DNA of 32,816 nucleotides. Source: Bacillus zhangzhouensis. GTDB taxonomy: Bacteria; Bacillota; Bacilli; Bacillales; Bacillaceae. This document shows positions 8,958 through 17,094 of this stretch, one piece after another. Positions within the stretch are counted from its first letter, which is position 1, and each line of letters starts with the position of its first letter. The stretch is from the NCBI RefSeq assembly GCF_000715205.1, contig NZ_JOTP01000031.1:1-32816 (forward strand), read 5' to 3'. Both the position numbers and the translations under genes were made by a program. A model generated the notes under the pieces. The model ran no database searches and was not told where the DNA came from. It saw nothing but the letters and a program-made list of their open reading frames with translations.

Positions 8958-9647
8958 TTAGACATCCCTCCTTTGAAACAGCAGCGCAGTTCCAATGAGT
9001 AAGACAACGGTCAATGCTGCATTCATCAGTACATAGGTCAGCGGTTCACTCCATCGCGCATAATAATAAGGCGTCATGTATTGGAACCAGTGAATAAACC
9101 GTTCTGAAGAAAGAACAGAAATCATACTGACGATTGGGAAAAGAAAGGAAAACAACATGCCGACAAACATCGATTTCTGCGGTGTTGGAAAGAGCATGGA
9201 CAAAAACAAAGTACATGAGATGCCGACACTGATAAAGGTTAAGATTTTTAAGGCATCAGAGAACAGAAAACGATGTGAAATCACCATATTCAGTACATAT
9301 GTCGTCATAATACAGCTGAGCCAAAACAGCATCAGTCCAAGATATTTTCCGACGATAATATTCAAACGGGTCGTTTTACTGACGAGAAAACGAATGGTTT
9401 TCAAATGAATTTCGCGACTCAAAATATCATGTGATAATAAAAAAATAAGGAAAAAACCAAATAATGAAATCACCAGTTCATTCCCAATGGAATAAGGATC
9501 CTTTGCCTGCTCCCAATTCCCTTGATAAGCAGCTATAAATGGAAGACTTGATACAAAAGTAGATAAAATGAAAATAATAACAATTGTTAAGATGGATTTT
9601 GTGCTTTTGAAGAGCTGCTTAAACTCATTCATACAAATGGTCCACAC
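8958..9647 (-). CDS. ABC-2 type transporter permease
   Basis: 229-residue integral membrane protein with about six hydrophobic segments (near residues 18-40, 53-70, 99-120, 133-150, 158-178 and 205-224). It has the ABC-2 pattern ILSREIHLKTIRFLVSKTTR, a coupling helix between the second and third segments. It pairs with the ATPase directly downstream. The start is GTG 9647, with GGGAGG eight to nine bases upstream; the in-frame ATG 15 bases further in would be too far from that site. A minus-strand TATAAT box is at 9671-9676, which would give a very short leader. Confidence 0.85.
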   Translation of the reverse strand: MWTICMNEFKQLFKSTKSILTIVIIFILSTFVSSLPFIAAYQGNWEQAKDPYSIGNELVISLFGFFLIFLLSHDILSREIHLKTIRFLVSKTTRLNIIVGKYLGLMLFWLSCIMTTYVLNMVISHRFLFSDALKILTFISVGISCTLFLSMLFPTPQKSMFVGMLFSFLFPIVSMISVLSSERFIHWFQYMTPYYYARWSEPLTYVLMNAALTVVLLIGTALLFQRRDV

Positions 9648-9670
9648 ACGCTGTACCTCCCTTCATCTTT

Positions 9671-9676
9671 ATTATA
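9671..9676 (-). promoter_or_regulatory. Putative -10 box of the ABC transporter operon
   Basis: Read on the minus strand this is TATAAT, 23 bases ahead of the GTG start. No good -35 box lies at the right distance, so only the -10 is supported. Confidence 0.35.
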
Positions 9677-9790
9677 ACGCTAGAAAACAAAGACACCATA
9701 TCCCGCTCTTTAACATTTGCTTAAATTTTATAAAAAGGAGACTCTTCCAGTATAAGTTAATTTATTTTTGAAAATGTTCAGAAAAATATC

Positions 9791-9819
9791 TTGATTTATC
9801 AAAAAACATCATGTATGAT
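9791..9819 (+). promoter_or_regulatory. Sigma-A promoter of the T-box/SAM hydrolase/ECF operon
   Basis: TTGATT (9791-9796) and TATGAT (9814-9819) are separated by exactly 17 bases. Transcription should start at about 9826, giving a leader of about 400 bases before the first gene. Confidence 0.8.
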
Positions 9820-9825
9820 AGCTTT

Positions 9826-10139
9826 AATTCAAAATAGTTGAACAGGCAATGACGAGAGAAAGTACAATCATCAATTTTTCCACAGAGAGCTTCGGCAGCT
9901 GAAAAGAAGCAAAAATAATGATTCGAAAAATGGTCTCTGAGCCTCGTACTGAACATATCCATGATATTAGTAGGTTACGACGAGAGTTGGTACTCGTTAT
10001 CAAAACCACAGTATATGAGCCAGATTGGAGCTTTGTACTTGTAGAGGCTGTTTAGCGCGAGCAAACAGTAAATAAAGGTGGTACCACGAGACAAATACCT
10101 CGTCCTTATGATTCAAAGATAAGGATGGGGTATTTTTTA
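9826..10139 (+). promoter_or_regulatory. T-box riboswitch, probably methionine-specific
   Basis: A full T-box leader is visible. Stem I has a basal helix (ACGAG near 9853 with CTCGT at 9943-9947), the AGTA motif at 9863-9866, and a helix AATCAT/ATGATT. Its distal AGAGAG and GCTT...GCTGAAAAGAAGC elements are the tRNA-elbow contacts. A stem III (ACGAG...CTCGT) lies near 9980-10000. The T-box is AAAGGTGGTACCACGAG (10074-10090), with bulge TGGT (10079-10082), and it pairs with CTCGTCCTT to form the antiterminator. The competing terminator has a 15-pair stem (10094-10108 with 10120-10134) and a T-run. In the specifier loop, GAA (9925-9927) is followed by AAATGG. ATG at 9930-9932 (Met) fits the downstream genes and the bulge T, which should pair with discriminator A as in tRNA-Met; AAT (Asn) one base earlier is the alternative. 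Confidence 0.9.
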
Positions 10140-10171
10140 TTGTCCACTTTTTTTTCATACAAATGTTCAAA

Positions 10172-10187
10172 TGTTCCACGTGAAACA
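10172..10187. other. parS chromosome-partition site
   Basis: TGTTCCACGTGAAACA matches the B. subtilis Spo0J (ParB) consensus TGTTNCACGTGAAACA at every defined position. It lies between the T-box terminator and the ribosome site of the SAM hydrolase-like gene, outside coding sequence. In Bacillus such sites cluster around oriC, where Spo0J loads and recruits SMC. Confidence 0.93.
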
Positions 10188-10222
10188 CCACAACCATTTT
10201 TTCAAATGAAAGGGAGATTGAC

Positions 10223-11083
10223 ATGAGTGAACATGCATTGATTTTACAATCAGATTTCGGCATTGATGACGGAGCGGTCAGCGCAATGTACGGAGTAGCA
10301 AATACGGTGAGCAGCAACATCCGCATTTTTGATTTAACACACAACATTCCGCAATATGACATTTGGGAGGCGTCTTATCGACTGCTCCAAACCGTCACAT
10401 ACTGGCCGGAGGAAACGGTCTTCGTATCCGTTGTTGACCCGGGCGTTGGATCAGAGCGAAAGAGTCTTGTCGTCAAAACATCAAGCTCACACTATATCAT
10501 TACCCCAGATAACGGGACACTTACACACGTCGCGCAGGATATTGGGATTGTGGAAGCCCGTTATTTAGATGAAACCATTAACCGGCTGCCAAAGTCGGGA
10601 AAATCACATACATTCCATGGGAGAGATATATACGCGTATACAGGGGCGAGAATCGCTTCAGGCGTGATTTCTTTTGAAGAAGTCGGACCAAAAGCGAATA
10701 TTGATGATATTATTCACCTTCCAGTCGTACAGGCTTATGCGGAAGAAGAAGTGATCACAGGGACGATTGATATCTTAGATGTGAGGTTCGGAAACCTTTG
10801 GACAAACATTCATCACACGTTATTTGAACAGCTTTCAATTAATTATGGTGATGCAATAGAAGTTACCATTGCCAACGGGCCGAAAAATGTGTATAAAAAT
10901 ATCATGACCTATGGACGATCTTTTGCCGATTTAAAGGTAGGCGAACCACTCGTATATGTCAATTCACTCGATCATTTAGGCGTGGCGATCAATCAAGGGT
11001 CATTTGCAAAGGCTTATAACATCGGAACAGGCACAGGCTGGCGCCTTTCGATTCGCAAAGCTCCGCGCATTATATACGAATAA
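10223..11083 (+). CDS. SAM hydroxide adenosyltransferase / SAM hydrolase (DUF62 family)
   Basis: 286-residue member of the DUF62/SAM-hydroxide adenosyltransferase family, related to fluorinases and chlorinases. Characterised non-halogenase members split S-adenosylmethionine with water into adenosine and methionine. Family motifs are present: SDFG (10-13), DPGVG (72-76), PDNG (95-98) and HGRDIY (132-137). D72, R79 and H132 correspond to the Asp-Arg-His set of the hydrolases. ATG 10223 follows AAAGGGAGATTGAC. It is the first gene after the T-box leader, with the ECF transporter genes 17 bases behind. The context suggests turning SAM, possibly imported, into methionine; the reaction is inferred from family and context. 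Confidence 0.88.
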   Translation: MSEHALILQSDFGIDDGAVSAMYGVANTVSSNIRIFDLTHNIPQYDIWEASYRLLQTVTYWPEETVFVSVVDPGVGSERKSLVVKTSSSHYIITPDNGTLTHVAQDIGIVEARYLDETINRLPKSGKSHTFHGRDIYAYTGARIASGVISFEEVGPKANIDDIIHLPVVQAYAEEEVITGTIDILDVRFGNLWTNIHHTLFEQLSINYGDAIEVTIANGPKNVYKNIMTYGRSFADLKVGEPLVYVNSLDHLGVAINQGSFAKAYNIGTGTGWRLSIRKAPRIIYE

Positions 11084-11100
11084 GAGGAGGAAACAACATC

Positions 11101-11658
11101 ATGGCAGGTAAACAACTTTCAACGAAAACTGTCGTTGCCATCGGAATTGGCGCAGCCGTCTTTGTCATTTTAGGACGCTTCGTCTCCATTCCAACTGGAA
11201 TTCCGAATACACAAATTGAAACATCGTACGCATTCCTTGCGTTAATGGCTGTATTATTTGGCCCTGTTGCAGGCGCACTGATTGGTTTTATTGGTCATCT
11301 CATTAAAGATGCCACCACATTTGGCCCTTGGTGGAGCTGGATTATCGTTTCAGGTATCGTTGGTTTATTGATCGGCTTCATTTCAAACCGTTTAAAAGTA
11401 GAGGAGGGTGACTTTGGCTGGAAAAAGATCACGCTCTTCAACGCCGTACAAGCAGGAGCGCAGGCACTTGGCTGGTTTGTCATTGCCCCTGTACTCGACA
11501 TTGTGATCTATGCAGAACCAGCGAACAAAGTGTTTGTTCAAGGCATCGTAGCAGGAATCTCCAACATCATCACAGTCGGTGTACTTGGAACAATCATCAT
11601 TGCAGCTTATGCGAAAACGAGAAGCAAAAGCGGCAGCCTATCGAAAGAAACATCATGA
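11101..11658 (+). CDS. ECF transporter substrate-binding S component (UPF0397 type)
   Basis: 185-residue, very hydrophobic protein with about five to six membrane helices, opening with [30 protein letters not shown]. This resembles UPF0397-type S components. It would bind the substrate and dock on the ATPase/T module encoded by the next two genes. An excellent AGGAGG (11085-11090) precedes ATG 11101. The methionine-type T-box and SAM hydrolase upstream point to a methionine- or SAM-related ligand. I recall comparative-genomics names MtsA/B/C for a methionine-regulated ECF system, but cannot confirm that this is the same system. Vitamin substrates remain possible. Confidence 0.85.
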   Translation: MAGKQLSTKTVVAIGIGAAVFVILGRFVSIPTGIPNTQIETSYAFLALMAVLFGPVAGALIGFIGHLIKDATTFGPWWSWIIVSGIVGLLIGFISNRLKVEEGDFGWKKITLFNAVQAGAQALGWFVIAPVLDIVIYAEPANKVFVQGIVAGISNIITVGVLGTIIIAAYAKTRSKSGSLSKETS

Positions 11659-11677
11659 AGCAAGGTGGAACACGTAA

Positions 11678-13393
11678 ATGAAGAAACCGATGATTCAATT
11701 CGAGCATTTCGGATTCAAGTATCGCAGTCAGTCAGAACCGACATTGAAAGATATCAACCTGACCATCTATGAAGGCGAAAAAGTCCTCATCGCAGGCCCG
11801 TCTGGATCGGGAAAAAGCACACTAGCCCATTGTATCAATGGGCTAGTTCCTGCGTCTTATAAAGGTTCTATGGAAGGAAGTCTTTACATCGGCGGAAAGA
11901 ATGCAGAGAAAGAGAACATTTTCTCCCTCTCACAGCTCGTCGGAACGGTTTTGCAGGACCCTGATGGACAATTTATCGGGCTGACCGTTGGAGAAGACAT
12001 TGCTTTTACACTCGAAAATGACCAGGTCACGCGAGAAGAAATGAAAATCCGTGTAGAAGAAGCGGCAAGATTAACAGAGGTAGACGGCAAGCTGGCAGCA
12101 TCTGTGCATGAGCTATCAGGCGGTCAAAAACAGCGTGTCGCCATTGCAGGCGTGCTTGTCAATGATGTCGACATTTTGCTGTTTGATGAACCACTGGCAA
12201 GCCTTGATCCCGCAACAGGCAAAGAAGTGATCGACCTCATTGACCGTCTGCAAAAAGAAACGAAAAAAACGGTCGTGATGGTCGAGCACCGATTAGAGGA
12301 CGTCCTCTTTCGTCATGTCGATCGCATCATCGTTGTCAATGACGGAACGATTGCGGCTGATATGACACCAGATGAATTACTCGCTTCAAATGTGTTGGAA
12401 GCGGCGTATTTGCGCGAGCCATTATATGTGAAGGCCTTGAAATATGCAGGCATTCCGATTGAAGAAGGAGATCAAATTGCTGATTTACAGCATCTCACCT
12501 TAAATGATGAGGAAAAAATGAAAATCGAGCAGTGGATGGAAGCATCTGAGCATCCAGCAGAACAGATTGCAGCGCCGGATTTACTAGAGGTGCGCGAGCT
12601 GAGCTTTGACTATCCGACAAGACCAAATACGCTCAATAACATCTCTTTTACCGTCAAAAAAGGAGAAATGATCAGCATCGCAGGAGCCAATGGTGCGGGC
12701 AAGACGACATTGTCCAAGCTGCTCTGTGCGTTTGAAAAGCCAACTGAAGGGACCATTCATCTAAATGGTGATGACATCACAGGAGATACAATCAAACAGC
12801 GCTCCGAGCGAATCGGCGTTGTCATGCAAAACCCAAATCAAATGATTTCAAAACAAATGATCTTCGATGAGGTCGCACTTGGTCTCGTTTTAAGAGGCGT
12901 AAAGGAAGACGACATCAAGGAACGGGTGGAGCGGGTTCTGAAGGTGTGCGGACTGTATCCATTTCGGAACTGGCCGATCTCAGCTCTTAGCTTTGGACAG
13001 AAAAAACGCGTCACCATTGCGTCTATTCTTGTATTAGAGCCAGAGATCATCATTTTAGATGAGCCAACCGCTGGACAGGATTTTAAACATTACACAGAGA
13101 TGATGACGTTTTTAGAGCAATTAAATCAGCAGGGTGTCACGATCTTGATGATCACACATGATATGCATTTGATGCTCGAATACACAACAAGAACTATTGT
13201 CATTTCAGATGGAGAAAAAATCGCAGATGATACACCGGCCAAAGTGCTAACAGATCAGCTGCTTGTCCAAAAGGCGAGTTTAAAGGAAACGTCGCTGTAT
13301 GAACTGGCGCTGAAAGCAGACTGGCCTAATCCAAATGAACTCGTGGATCGCTTCATTGAGGTTGACAGAAAGGAACGAATGACATGGCTGTAG
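11678..13393 (+). CDS. ECF transporter duplicated ATP-binding protein
   Basis: 571-residue fusion of two ABC ATPase domains. Domain 1 has Walker A GPSGSGKST (40-48), signature LSGGQ (146-150) and Walker B LLFDEP (167-172). Domain 2 has Walker A GANGAGKTT (336-344), signature LSFGQ (437-441) and Walker B IIILDEP (457-463). Both domains look catalytically complete. A single chain with two ATPase domains is typical of YkoD-like and related ECF energy modules, where it replaces separate EcfA1/EcfA2 subunits. ATG 11678 follows AAGGTGGAA. Its end overlaps the T component start by 10 bases, indicating coupled synthesis. Confidence 0.93.
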   Translation: MKKPMIQFEHFGFKYRSQSEPTLKDINLTIYEGEKVLIAGPSGSGKSTLAHCINGLVPASYKGSMEGSLYIGGKNAEKENIFSLSQLVGTVLQDPDGQFIGLTVGEDIAFTLENDQVTREEMKIRVEEAARLTEVDGKLAASVHELSGGQKQRVAIAGVLVNDVDILLFDEPLASLDPATGKEVIDLIDRLQKETKKTVVMVEHRLEDVLFRHVDRIIVVNDGTIAADMTPDELLASNVLEAAYLREPLYVKALKYAGIPIEEGDQIADLQHLTLNDEEKMKIEQWMEASEHPAEQIAAPDLLEVRELSFDYPTRPNTLNNISFTVKKGEMISIAGANGAGKTTLSKLLCAFEKPTEGTIHLNGDDITGDTIKQRSERIGVVMQNPNQMISKQMIFDEVALGLVLRGVKEDDIKERVERVLKVCGLYPFRNWPISALSFGQKKRVTIASILVLEPEIIILDEPTAGQDFKHYTEMMTFLEQLNQQGVTILMITHDMHLMLEYTTRTIVISDGEKIADDTPAKVLTDQLLVQKASLKETSLYELALKADWPNPNELVDRFIEVDRKERMTWL

Positions 13394-14214
13394 ACATGCT
13401 GTCCTATATCGATCGCCCGTCGCCAATTCACCGGCTGACAGGTGCAACCAAACTCATTTGCTTTATCCTCTGGTCATCCGCAGCGATGCTCACGTATGAT
13501 ACAGGCGTATTAGTCTTTATGCTTGTCGCCAGTATCGTATTCTTTCAACTGTCGAACGTGCGACTTCGTGATATCTCCTTCGTGGTGATCGTCTTGGCGA
13601 TTTTCCTTGTGATCAACAACATCGCTATTTACATCTTTGCGCCGCAGCAAGGTGTCGCCATCTACGGAGCAAAACATGAGCTGTTTCATATTGCAGGCTG
13701 GTACAACGTCACACTTGAACAGCTTTTCTATCAGTTGAACATTACGCTTAAATATGTGACAGTCATGCCAGCAGCTCTTTTATTTATCGTCACAACAAAT
13801 CCAAGTGAATTCGCCTCATCCCTCAGCCGAATCGGCGTCAGCTACCGGATTTCCTATGCTGTAGCGATTGCCTTACGCTATATTCCAGATATTCAGCGGG
13901 ATTTTCGGACGATTGCCATTTCTCAGCAGGCAAGAGGAATCGATTTATCGAAGAATGAAAAACTGGGAAAACGAATCAAAAATGCGCTATCGATCGTGAT
14001 GCCGCTGATTTTCTCCAGCTTGGAGCGGATTGAAACGATCAGTAATGCAATGGAGCTACGCGGGTTTGGGAAACATAAAAAGCGTACATGGTTTACGGCG
14101 AAAGACTTTCAAAAAGCAGATTATGCTGCATTATTGTTTGTTGGTGTGGTGCTCATCGTGTCACTAGTAATTACATTTGTTAGAGGAACGAGATTTTATA
14201 ATCCATTTCTATAG
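13384..14214 (+). CDS. ECF transporter transmembrane T component
   Basis: 276-residue EcfT/CbiQ-like membrane protein with about five to six helices. Two Arg-Gly motifs that contact the ATPases are visible: QQARG at 181-185 and MELRG at 223-227, in the coupling helices. It scaffolds the S component and the double ATPase. ATG 13384 lies 10 bases inside the ATPase gene, with AGAAAGGAACGAAT as ribosome site; the alternative ATG four codons later has a poorer position. It is the last gene of the operon; a terminator follows five bases after the stop. Confidence 0.92.
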   Translation: MAVDMLSYIDRPSPIHRLTGATKLICFILWSSAAMLTYDTGVLVFMLVASIVFFQLSNVRLRDISFVVIVLAIFLVINNIAIYIFAPQQGVAIYGAKHELFHIAGWYNVTLEQLFYQLNITLKYVTVMPAALLFIVTTNPSEFASSLSRIGVSYRISYAVAIALRYIPDIQRDFRTIAISQQARGIDLSKNEKLGKRIKNALSIVMPLIFSSLERIETISNAMELRGFGKHKKRTWFTAKDFQKADYAALLFVGVVLIVSLVITFVRGTRFYNPFL

Positions 14215-14218
14215 AAAG

Positions 14219-14246
14219 AAGCCTTCACAGAAGTGGAGGCTTTTTT
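14219..14246 (+). terminator. Terminator of the ECF operon
   Basis: AAGCCTTCAC (14219-14228) pairs with GTGGAGGCTT (one G-T pair) around a four-base loop, then a T-run. Confidence 0.9.
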
Positions 14247-14254
14247 GTTTGGTT

Positions 14255-14576
14255 TGTGGATAAAAGGTGTGGAAAAGGGCAAAAGACTATTAACATGTGA
14301 ATAAATCGGTTATATTGAACAATGAGCGAAATAATGTGAATAACCGGAGAACATATTGGAGGAATAAGAAACTTATGAACAAAATATTTTATGCTTGCGC
14401 AGAACACATAGAAACCGTACTAGACATGTACATAGATGATCACGAAACGCCGCCAGAATTCAGAAAAATCGAACATACACACAGTTTATCCACAACCTGT
14501 GAATTGTGCGATGAACCTGCAATATATATAGTGGGGAACGAATGATCGGACACAAAATACACAAATTTTATCCACA
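14255..14576. other. Cluster of DnaA boxes
   Basis: Three perfect consensus boxes TTATCCACA lie in 322 bases: on the minus strand at 14255-14263 and on the plus strand at 14486-14494 and 14568-14576. Two one-mismatch boxes (TGTGAATAA on the plus strand, i.e. TTATTCACA on the minus) are at 14296-14304 and 14335-14343. The cluster spans the upstream region and body of the small CxxH/CxxC gene and the leader of rlmH. It looks like one of the origin-proximal DnaA-box clusters known in Bacillus outside oriC. It may titrate DnaA or let DnaA regulate the flanking genes. Confidence 0.75.
14375..14545 (+). CDS. CxxH/CxxC small zinc-binding-like protein
   Basis: 56-residue protein with a CAEH motif near the N-terminus and CELC near the C-terminus (residues about 41-44), four likely zinc ligands. 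This is the small CxxH/CxxC family found just upstream of rlmH in Bacillus; function unknown. I chose ATG 14375 (MNKIFYACAEH) because GGAGG is at 14358-14362, about 12 bases upstream, and the family starts there. A longer in-frame start at 14297 would add 26 residues of low-complexity sequence overlapping DnaA boxes. Perfect DnaA boxes lie within and just after the gene. It precedes rlmH by 80 bases, and cotranscription is likely. Confidence 0.8.
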   Translation: MNKIFYACAEHIETVLDMYIDDHETPPEFRKIEHTHSLSTTCELCDEPAIYIVGNE

Positions 14577-14625
14577 ATTGTTGATAACTTATATGAATAA
14601 CTTGTTCTTAAGGTGGGGATGACCT

Positions 14626-15105
14626 GTGAATATATCAATTATCACAGTAGGAAAATTAAAAGAGAAATATTTAAAGCAAGGCATAGCCGAATACACAAAA
14701 CGATTACAGGCCTATGCGAAACTTGAGATCATTGAGCTTGCGGACGAAAAAGCACCCGAACATCTCAGCGAGCAAGACATGAAAATCATCAAAGACAAAG
14801 AAGGCGAACGCATCTTAAGCAAAATCAACCCAGACGCTCACGTCATCGCCCTCGCCATCGAAGGAAAAATGAAAAGTTCCGAAGAATTAGCCGATACAAT
14901 AGATAAGCTGGCAACATACGGAAAAAGCAAAGTATGTTTCGTCATAGGCGGATCCCTTGGCTTAAGTGACGCTGTCATGCAGCGTGCGAATGAGAAGCTG
15001 TCATTTTCGAGGATGACGTTTCCGCATCAGTTGATGAGGTTGGTGTTGGTGGAGCAGATTTATCGGGCGTTTCGGATTGTGCGGGGGGAGCCTTATCATA
15101 AATAA
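14626..15105 (+). CDS. rlmH: 23S rRNA pseudouridine-1915 N3-methyltransferase RlmH
   Basis: 159-residue SPOUT methyltransferase of the same length as the B. subtilis and S. aureus enzymes. It methylates pseudouridine 1915 in helix 69 of 23S rRNA. Features are the N-terminal [15 protein letters not shown], the SAM-binding knot region [17 protein letters not shown] and [15 protein letters not shown], and the C-terminal [26 protein letters not shown], whose last residues enter the active site. The start is GTG 14626, preceded by AAGGTGGGGATG. The conserved 3' end GAGCCTTATCATAAATAA (15088-15105) is the equivalent of the SCC attachment site in staphylococci. A+T-rich accessory genes begin right after it. 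Confidence 0.96.
   Translation: MNISIITVGKLKEKYLKQGIAEYTKRLQAYAKLEIIELADEKAPEHLSEQDMKIIKDKEGERILSKINPDAHVIALAIEGKMKSSEELADTIDKLATYGKSKVCFVIGGSLGLSDAVMQRANEKLSFSRMTFPHQLMRLVLVEQIYRAFRIVRGEPYHK
15085..15098 (+). repeat. att-like direct repeat, left copy (rlmH 3' end)
   Basis: GGGGAGCCTTATCA at the rlmH 3' end recurs as GGAGGGCCTTATCA at 17095-17108 in the same orientation, with nine identical bases in the core and 12 of 14 overall. The two copies bracket the FRG and DUF262 genes. The location equals the site used by SCC-type elements in staphylococci. No recombinase gene is in the interval. Confidence 0.4.
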
Positions 15106-15142
15106 GTGAGGTTTTACTTTTATTGAAAATAGTCTACCTAGG

Positions 15143-15170
15143 CTTTTAGTCTTGCTATTTTTGCTATAAT
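15143..15170 (+). promoter_or_regulatory. Extended -10 promoter of the FRG/DUF262 operon
   Basis: TGCTATAAT (15162-15170) is an extended -10 element (TGN-TATAAT). The -35 region at the right distance is weak (T-rich around 15143-15148), as often seen with extended -10 promoters. It lies about 30 bases before the GTG start and shows that the pair has its own promoter. Confidence 0.65.
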
Positions 15171-15200
15171 AGACATACTACTCTATTGGAGGTTTTGGTA

Positions 15201-15980
15201 GTGGAAGAAGTATTTGTAAGTAGTGTTTCTCAATACATAGAAGAAATAAAAAATCTATCCTCTAGAGGTTTTACTTTTTTTAGGGGGCAAGGTTCAAATA
15301 AACATCAATTGCTTCCTTCACTTTTAAGGAAGAATGAAAGTGGAAATTATGTTTATGGTACAAATTGTGATAAGAATTTTCAAACCCAATTTAAATCAAA
15401 AGCAATCCCTTTTTTAAATAATGTTCCTACTGATGAATTTGAATGGTTATTTATAGCACAACATTATGGACTACCTACTAGGTTATTAGATTGGACGTCC
15501 AATCCATTAGTTTCTTTATATTTCGCGGTTGAAAAATCACTAGACGAATATAATGATGAGAAGTATCCAGTTGTATGGTCTTTAAATCCTATTGATTTAA
15601 ATAGTAAAGTTGGTTATTTGGGGAATAGAGTTGATGTACCAAATCTTATGGAAAATGATTCAACTCTAAATAATTGTTTACAAACAAATTATAGGGTTGG
15701 AGTAAGACATGATGAAGCAAATTATCCTTTGGCTATTAGTGGACCCGTAAACAACTCCCGAATTGAAGCACAGAAAGGCATTTTTACTTTATTTCCATCG
15801 AATGCACTGCCGTTAGAAGATTATGAGGGAGCTAGTGAATTTCTTTACAGAATTAATATTCATTATGATTATATACACGAAATTAAGAAAGAACTGTTTA
15901 GTTTAGGTATTAGTAAATCGAGTATTTACCCAGAATTATCGAGTATTGCAGATGATATAGTTTTCGAATATAAACTATAG
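15201..15980 (+). CDS. FRG domain-containing protein
   Basis: 259-residue protein with a clear FRG domain: FFRGQ (26-30), LLPSLLR (37-43), and the hallmark AQHYGLPTRLLDWTSNPLVSLYFAV (86-110, given here only as a span plus its key H88, R94, L95, D97 and W98). FRG domains have no assigned reaction but are common in bacterial conflict loci and on mobile elements. The start is GTG 15201, because TTGGAGG (15186-15192) is spaced well for it; an in-frame TTG at 15186 lies within that site. The stop is nine bases before the DUF262 gene, which has AGGAGG in between, so they form an operon. A+T-rich compared with rlmH, consistent with transfer. Confidence 0.88.
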   Translation: MEEVFVSSVSQYIEEIKNLSSRGFTFFRGQGSNKHQLLPSLLRKNESGNYVYGTNCDKNFQTQFKSKAIPFLNNVPTDEFEWLFIAQHYGLPTRLLDWTSNPLVSLYFAVEKSLDEYNDEKYPVVWSLNPIDLNSKVGYLGNRVDVPNLMENDSTLNNCLQTNYRVGVRHDEANYPLAISGPVNNSRIEAQKGIFTLFPSNALPLEDYEGASEFLYRINIHYDYIHEIKKELFSLGISKSSIYPELSSIADDIVFEYKL

Positions 15981-15989
15981 GAGGATATT

Positions 15990-17084
15990 ATGGAAAGTAA
16001 ATGGAAAGTTGATTCTACTCAAAGTACCAAAACTATTGATGATGTCGTTAAAGAAATAGATAAAGGAATGCAAGGGATTGGTGGAATAAAGTTAGACCCT
16101 GAATATCAAAGGGAATATAAATTTACTGTTTCAGATGAAAGTCTGTTAATTGAGTCATTATTGTTAGGAATTCCTATACCTATAATATATTTATCTTCAG
16201 ACACAACTAAAATTCCTTATATCTCTAATGTTATAGACGGGCAACATAGATTGAGAGCCATTTATAGATTTGTTAAAAACCAGTTTGTTTTAAAGGATTT
16301 GGAAAAAATAAGAGAATTAAATTTTAAGAAGTTTTTAGAGTTACCTAAAGATAGACAAGCAACAATATTACACCAATGTAGTTTAACATTTGAAAATATT
16401 CATGTACAGAACAACCCGGAATTAGAAATGGAAATCTTCAAAAGATATAATACGGGTTCACATCCTTTAAGTAGACAGGAAATAAGACATGCAGTTTATA
16501 GAAGTGAGGTTAATGATTGGTTAAATCAACAAATAGAAAACTTTTATAAGTCAGTTTCACCTTTTAAAAATATATATAATATAACTAAGAAAAGGTTCTC
16601 AGATAAAACTGCTCATGAAAATATTCAAACCATGCTTTACATACTAGAATTTGGACTAGAAAGTAAATATGAAACATCTCCGGAGTATGCAGAAGAGTTT
16701 ATGAGAAAAAATACAATAAATATAAATCAAAAAAGTCAAATCGAGAAACTTTCATTTTTACTAGCAGAAATAAATAATTTCTTTGAAAAAATATATAACA
16801 ATTATAACATTAAATACCCTTTTTCAAAGGAGATTTATGGCGTTGAGAGTAGGAATTACAAAGTGCAAATACCTATTTTAATGATTATTACAGATTTCTT
16901 GAGGAGATTAATGGAAGAAAAAGTTGAGATAACTAGTGAAATTAACATGGGGATTATTCTCAAAGTAATATCGAATGTTATGAAAGATTCTTATCTCGAG
17001 AATAATTATAAAGGTTCTAGTACAAGACCAGAGTTATTAATAGAAACTTCAAATAAATTATATGAAAATTTTAAACTTAATTAG
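15990..17084 (+). CDS. DUF262 (ParB/GmrS-like) protein without HNH domain
   Basis: 364-residue DUF262 protein. The ParB/sulfiredoxin-like nucleotide-binding motif is VIDGQHRLRAI with D83, G84, Q85 and R87, preceded by LDPEYQREYKF (35-45) and SLLLGIPIPIIYL. After it comes a helical region with the family's FKRYNTGSHPLSRQEIR. Larger relatives (the GmrSD type IV restriction enzymes) carry a C-terminal HNH nuclease (DUF1524). I see no such HNH motif here, so this is a short, probably nuclease-less form that may act through its FRG partner. AGGAGG precedes ATG 15990. Predicted function: antiphage or other conflict role, inferred from families only. Confidence 0.88.
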   Translation: MESKWKVDSTQSTKTIDDVVKEIDKGMQGIGGIKLDPEYQREYKFTVSDESLLIESLLLGIPIPIIYLSSDTTKIPYISNVIDGQHRLRAIYRFVKNQFVLKDLEKIRELNFKKFLELPKDRQATILHQCSLTFENIHVQNNPELEMEIFKRYNTGSHPLSRQEIRHAVYRSEVNDWLNQQIENFYKSVSPFKNIYNITKKRFSDKTAHENIQTMLYILEFGLESKYETSPEYAEEFMRKNTININQKSQIEKLSFLLAEINNFFEKIYNNYNIKYPFSKEIYGVESRNYKVQIPILMIITDFLRRLMEEKVEITSEINMGIILKVISNVMKDSYLENNYKGSSTRPELLIETSNKLYENFKLN

Positions 17085-17094
17085 CTTTTATTTA

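Noticed and set aside
9762..10009. Short minus-strand frames over the T-box leader
   Set aside because: The region folds as a T-box with a terminator; the frames lack ribosome sites.
14297..14374. 26-residue N-terminal extension of the CxxH/CxxC gene
   Set aside because: It has no ribosome site and overlaps DnaA-like boxes. The ATG at 14375 has GGAGG upstream.
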